Below, one piece after another: positions 61,075-64,000 of a DNA stretch of 64,000 nucleotides (the stretch's first letter is position 1; each line of letters opens with the position of its first letter). The DNA is from an uncultured Pelagibacteraceae bacterium (GTDB taxonomy: Bacteria; Pseudomonadota; Alphaproteobacteria; Pelagibacterales; Pelagibacteraceae): positions 1 to 64,000 of the forward strand of contig CACBRW010000003.1 of assembly GCA_902541745.1 (NCBI GenBank). Direction: 5' to 3'. The notes under the pieces are model-generated. The model saw nothing but the letters and a program-made list of their open reading frames with translations, was not told the origin of the DNA and searched no databases. A program made the translations under genes and the position numbers.

Positions 61075-63094
61075 ATTAAAAGTAAATGAAATTGAAATTG
61101 AAGTTGAAGAGGGCTTAACTGTACTTCAAGCTTGTGAAAAAGCTGGAGTAGAAATTCCAAGATTTTGTTACCATGAAAAATTATCAATAGCAGGAAATTG
61201 CAGAATGTGTTTAGTTGAAATGGAAAAATCTCCTAAACCAATTGCTTCATGTGCTATGCCAGCTGCCGAAGGTATGAATATTAAAACAAACACTGCTTTA
61301 GTAAAAAAAGCTCGTAAGGGAGTGATGGAATTTTTATTAGCTAACCATCCCTTAGATTGTCCAGTGTGTGATCAAGGTGGTGAATGCGATCTTCAAGATC
61401 AATCAATGTACTATGGTGTAGACAAATCAAGGTTTAAAGAAAATAAAAGAGCTGTTCCTGAAAAAAATATGGGACCATTGATTAAAACTCAAATGACAAG
61501 GTGTATCCACTGTACTAGGTGCGTAAGATTTGCAACGGAAGTTGCTGGAGTTCCAGAGCTTGGTGCTATTGGAAGAGGTGAAGATATGCAAATTACAACT
61601 TACCTAGAGCAATCAATGCAATCTGAATTGTCTGCTAACGTTGTAGATTTATGTCCAGTAGGAGCCCTAACATCAAAACCTTATGTATTTGAAGCTAGAC
61701 CATGGGAATTAAAGAAAACAGAAACAATTGATGTAATGGATGCAGTTGGATCAAACATAAGAGTAGATACTTATGATTGGGAAGTCAAAAGGGTACTTCC
61801 AATTATAAATGAAGATATAAATGAGGAATGGATCTCAGATAAAACGAGATATGCTTGCGATGGACTTCTTCATCAAAGATTAGACACCCCATTTATCAAA
61901 TACAATGGTAAGTTTGAGAAGGCCTCATGGGATGAGGTGTACAAAATAATTAAATCTAAATTTGAAAACACATCAAAAGAAAAAATATCTGGTTTTATTG
62001 GTGATTTAAGCAATATGGAGACTGGTTATATTTTTAAAGAATTTTTTGATAGATCAATTGATTCCAAAAATTACGACTCAAGACCTGATAACAGATTTAT
62101 AAATACTTCAAAAAGAGAAAATTATTTATTTAATTCTTCCATAAACGGAATTGAAGAAGCAGATTTAATTTTGATAGCAGGTGCAAACCCAAGATACGAA
62201 GCAACTATTTTGAATGCCAGAATTAGAAAAGCCTTCTTGAACAATAATACAAAAATAATTTCACTGAATGATGTTGGTGATTTAACTTATCCTTATAAAA
62301 ATTTAGATGGTCAAACTCAAACATTAAATAATATTCTTGAAGGAACTCATGAATTATCTAAAGATATTATTAATTCAAAAAAACCAATAATTATTATTGG
62401 CGAGTCTTTATTGAAATTAGATTCTGCAGAATTTTTATTTAATAAAACAAAAAAATTTTTAATAAATAATAATAAAATTAACAATGAATGGAACGCTTTA
62501 AATATTTTATCAACCGATGCAGCAACAGTAGGGAGTATTGATCTTGGAATAATTAATAATGAAAATAATTTATTTAGCAATTTAAAAGAACATAAATTTG
62601 ATATTGTTTATCTTGTAGGTCAAGACAATTTAGAATTTGATAAAAAAGATGAATTCATTATATATCAAGGAAGCCATGGTGACAAAGGCGCTGAAATTGC
62701 TGATATTATTTTACCAGGTGCCGCCTATACTGAACAAGATGGATACTTTACTAATTTAGAAGGAAAAATTCAAAAAGCTTATAAAGCATCATATCCACCG
62801 GGTGAGGCAAAAGAAGATTGGCAGATAATAAATGAACTAGCTGAATTTATGAATAATAGAAAATTATTTAATGACAAAGATGAATTAGACAGCAGTATGT
62901 TTAATTATTTAAATTTGCAAAAAGAAAAACAAGTCGATGACCAAAATAATTATTTTAAAGAATTCCAAAATGAAAATTTAAAAATTAAAGTAAAAGATTA
63001 TTATTTCTCTAATGTTATCGCTAGATCATCAAAAACAATGGTTGAATGTAATAATTCTAAATTAAATTTAAAATCAACAGGTACTGAAGGTTAA
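61067..63094 (+). CDS. nuoG: NADH-quinone oxidoreductase subunit G
   Basis: N-terminal 2Fe-2[59 protein letters not shown]. Confidence 0.95.
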   Translation: MLKLKVNEIEIEVEEGLTVLQACEKAGVEIPRFCYHEKLSIAGNCRMCLVEMEKSPKPIASCAMPAAEGMNIKTNTALVKKARKGVMEFLLANHPLDCPVCDQGGECDLQDQSMYYGVDKSRFKENKRAVPEKNMGPLIKTQMTRCIHCTRCVRFATEVAGVPELGAIGRGEDMQITTYLEQSMQSELSANVVDLCPVGALTSKPYVFEARPWELKKTETIDVMDAVGSNIRVDTYDWEVKRVLPIINEDINEEWISDKTRYACDGLLHQRLDTPFIKYNGKFEKASWDEVYKIIKSKFENTSKEKISGFIGDLSNMETGYIFKEFFDRSIDSKNYDSRPDNRFINTSKRENYLFNSSINGIEEADLILIAGANPRYEATILNARIRKAFLNNNTKIISLNDVGDLTYPYKNLDGQTQTLNNILEGTHELSKDIINSKKPIIIIGESLLKLDSAEFLFNKTKKFLINNNKINNEWNALNILSTDAATVGSIDLGIINNENNLFSNLKEHKFDIVYLVGQDNLEFDKKDEFIIYQGSHGDKGAEIADIILPGAAYTEQDGYFTNLEGKIQKAYKASYPPGEAKEDWQIINELAEFMNNRKLFNDKDELDSSMFNYLNLQKEKQVDDQNNYFKEFQNENLKIKVKDYYFSNVIARSSKTMVECNNSKLNLKSTGTEG

Positions 63095-63095
63095 T

Positions 63096-64000
63096 ATGGA
63101 ATACTTGGGTATATTTTTTCAAGAAGTTTATAAGATATTATTCTTAATAGTTCCTGTTCTTGTTTCAGTAGCAATGATTGTTTGGCTGGATAGAAGAGTT
63201 TGGGCTTTTGTTCAAAAAAGACAAGGACCTAATGTTGTTGGTCCTTTTGGTTTATTACAATCTTTGGCCGATGCTTTAAAATATATATTCAAAGAAATCA
63301 TTATTCCATCTAGCTCAAATAAAGTAATTTTTATATTGGCTCCTATAGTTACTATGACTTTAGCTTTAATCGCTTGGGCTGTAATCCCATTTAGTGCAAC
63401 TCAGGTTTTAGCTGATATTAATGTTGGAATTCTTTACTTATTTGCAGTTTCTTCATTAGGTGTTTATGGAATAATAATGGGCGGATGGGCATCAAATTCT
63501 AAGTATCCTTTTCTTGGAGCAATTCGTTCTGCTGCTCAAATGGTGTCTTATGAAGTTTCAATTGGAGTAATTATTATCAATGTTTTACTTTGTGTTGGTT
63601 CATTGAATTTAAACGACATTGTTATTGCTCAACAAAACATGTGGTTTGTAATTCCTTTATTTCCAATGTTTGTAATATTCTTTATTTCCGCTTTGGCTGA
63701 AACCAACAGGCCTCCTTTTGATTTACCCGAAGCAGAAGCAGAGTTGGTTGCAGGTTATCAAACAGAATATTCAGGAATGATGTATGCAATGTTTTGGTTA
63801 GGCGAGTATGCAAATATTTTATTAATGTGTGCAATGGGAGCAATATTATTTTTAGGTGGTTGGATGTCACCAATTGATGTTTATCCATTTACCTTAGTGC
63901 CAAGTGCAATATGGTTAATATTAAAAATTCTTTTTTTATTTATCCTTTTTGCTCTAGTTAAAGCGATAGTTCCTAGATACAGATATGACCAGTTAATGAG
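63096..64000 (+). CDS. nuoH: NADH-quinone oxidoreductase subunit H (truncated by window end)
   Basis: Own translation [67 protein letters not shown]..., [26 protein letters not shown]. Confidence 0.95.
   Translation, partial: MEYLGIFFQEVYKILFLIVPVLVSVAMIVWLDRRVWAFVQKRQGPNVVGPFGLLQSLADALKYIFKEIIIPSSSNKVIFILAPIVTMTLALIAWAVIPFSATQVLADINVGILYLFAVSSLGVYGIIMGGWASNSKYPFLGAIRSAAQMVSYEVSIGVIIINVLLCVGSLNLNDIVIAQQNMWFVIPLFPMFVIFFISALAETNRPPFDLPEAEAELVAGYQTEYSGMMYAMFWLGEYANILLMCAMGAILFLGGWMSPIDVYPFTLVPSAIWLILKILFLFILFALVKAIVPRYRYDQLM

Noticed and set aside
1-64000. CRISPR arrays, IS elements, prophage, rRNA operons
   Set aside because: No regularly spaced repeats, transposase, integrase, phage structural or rRNA sequence seen while reading the window.

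Overview
AT-rich, very compact, gene-dense alphaproteobacterial chromosome segment. Codon usage, very short intergenic gaps and gene content look like SAR11 / Candidatus Pelagibacter; this lineage call is inference. Housekeeping blocks include tig-clpP-clpX-lon, nuoABCDEFG plus partial nuoH, tRNA-Leu, tRNA-Val and tRNA-Asp, mnmA, recX, HU, amtB and pabB-pabA-pabC. The most coherent accessory unit is a sulfite-centred island at about 22.07-31.35 kb. It holds aprM-aprB-aprA (APS reductase with membrane subunit), an unknown ORF, a tiny membrane ORF, a TauE/SafE exporter, a YeiH-family transporter, a suyAB-like sulfolactate sulfo-lyase pair, and a divergent xsc-like sulfoacetaldehyde acetyltransferase. 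It reads as an organosulfonate-desulfonation plus sulfite oxidation/export module. Other points of interest: two adjacent frameshifted genes (a membrane protein and a GT2 glycosyltransferase), a short very high-GC3 patch inside TRAP dctM, a perfect 12-bp hairpin between dctP and dctQ, several unannotated micro-ORFs (a 27-aa hyperbasic protein and many about 45-57-aa single-TM proteins), and an unusual His/Lys-rich trigger-factor tail. No CRISPR array, rRNA, prophage or IS element was found.
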